Part shown: in pieces, positions 63,931-64,000 of the stretch
Layout: each line of letters starts with the position of its first letter
How positions within the stretch are numbered: the stretch's first letter is position 1
Origin: Rubellimicrobium rubrum
Lineage (GTDB): Bacteria > Pseudomonadota > Alphaproteobacteria > Rhodobacterales > Rhodobacteraceae
Length of the DNA: 64,000 nucleotides
Reading direction: 5' to 3'
Assembly: GCF_006152115.1 (NCBI RefSeq)
Contig: NZ_VDFU01000014.1
Location: forward strand, 60,288-124,287
The notes under the pieces: model-generated
Database searches by the model: none
Told to the model about the DNA's origin: nothing
The model's input: the letters and a program-made list of their open reading frames with translations, nothing else
Program-made: the position numbers and the translations under genes

Positions 63931-64000
63931 TGGTCTGCCCCCTGAAAAGTGGTCCTCCCTGAAGTAGGCTTTCGGGCCTGAGGAGGACGAAGGAATGCCC
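63931..64000 (+). mobile_element. Left end of an insertion sequence (probably IS3-like), cut by the window edge
   Basis: A TG-started terminal sequence (TGGTCTGCCCCCTGAAAAGT at 63931-63950) is followed by a short leader, a strong AGGAGGACGAAGGA ribosome binding site and an ATG at 63995. That is the layout of an IS with its transposase gene starting ~65 nt inside. The TG start and spacing suggest the IS3 family, but only two transposase codons are visible. It lies against the 5' end of the resolvase gene. Confidence 0.5.

Noticed and set aside
49594..64000. Possible CRISPR array or retron in the defence island.
   Set aside because: No regularly spaced repeats, no cas genes and no reverse transcriptase were seen.

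Overview
The window looks like chromosomal DNA from a high-GC alphaproteobacterium, most likely of the order Rhodobacterales. This rests on gene content: a class I lysyl-tRNA synthetase, a second GltX with a KRLGTLS loop, ureDAB and ureCEFG separated by other genes, an mreBCD-mrdA-mrdB block, a leu leader peptide before leuA, and many very GC-rich short-spaced operons. The genus cannot be fixed from the sequence alone.

Layout of the core part. Positions 1-3.5 kb hold a plus-strand group with two Roadblock/LC7 paralogues and a secreted acidic-repeat protein. From 12.9 to 3.5 kb the minus strand carries a urease locus (ureD-ureA-ureB, then six unrelated small genes, then ureC-ureE-ureF-ureG). 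UreC keeps every nickel-site residue. Then follow a CHAD protein, lysK, a TerB-like protein, a dacB-type D,D-peptidase and a minus-strand operon of aldo/keto reductase, GH43 xylosidase, beta-propeller protein and nadD. Next come an AI-2E family permease, ettA, a uracil-DNA-glycosylase-like protein, a cold-shock gene with a long leader, and the tesA / ybbA-ybbP block (same arrangement as in Escherichia coli). The 30.9-37.2 kb part carries gltX, a small metallopeptidase, a Tat-exported metallo-beta-lactamase-fold protein, a PfkB kinase, a MORN-repeat protein and an SDR. LeuA is preceded by a 12-residue leader peptide with four consecutive Leu codons. The cell-elongation genes mreB-mreC-mreD-mrdA-mrdB, then ghrA-like, sseB-like, UDG-like, nhaA and kdsA close the core, ending at a tRNA-Gln(TTG).

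From the tRNA to the right edge (49.5-64 kb) the content changes to an accessory, defence-rich island. It holds a 1346-residue protein with a Cap4/DUF4297-like nuclease end, a P-loop STAND-type NTPase and a TPR-like C-terminal half (Avs-like architecture). It also has an AbiJ-NTD-like/Mrr nuclease, a frameshifted membrane-anchored Mrr nuclease, a frameshifted DUF6634-like gene, a tyrosine integrase, a type I methylase remnant, and an Abi_2-family protein with two intact RX4H HEPN motifs. A serine resolvase is cut at its 5' edge by the end of an insertion sequence. The most interesting local signal is at the Abi_2 gene: a perfect 9-bp inverted repeat encloses its start codon, and a larger UUCG-capped structure lies just upstream.

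Limits: family assignments are from reading the protein sequences by eye. No database search, structure prediction or RNA folding was run. Starts were moved from the longest open frame where a Shine-Dalgarno sequence or family length argued for it.
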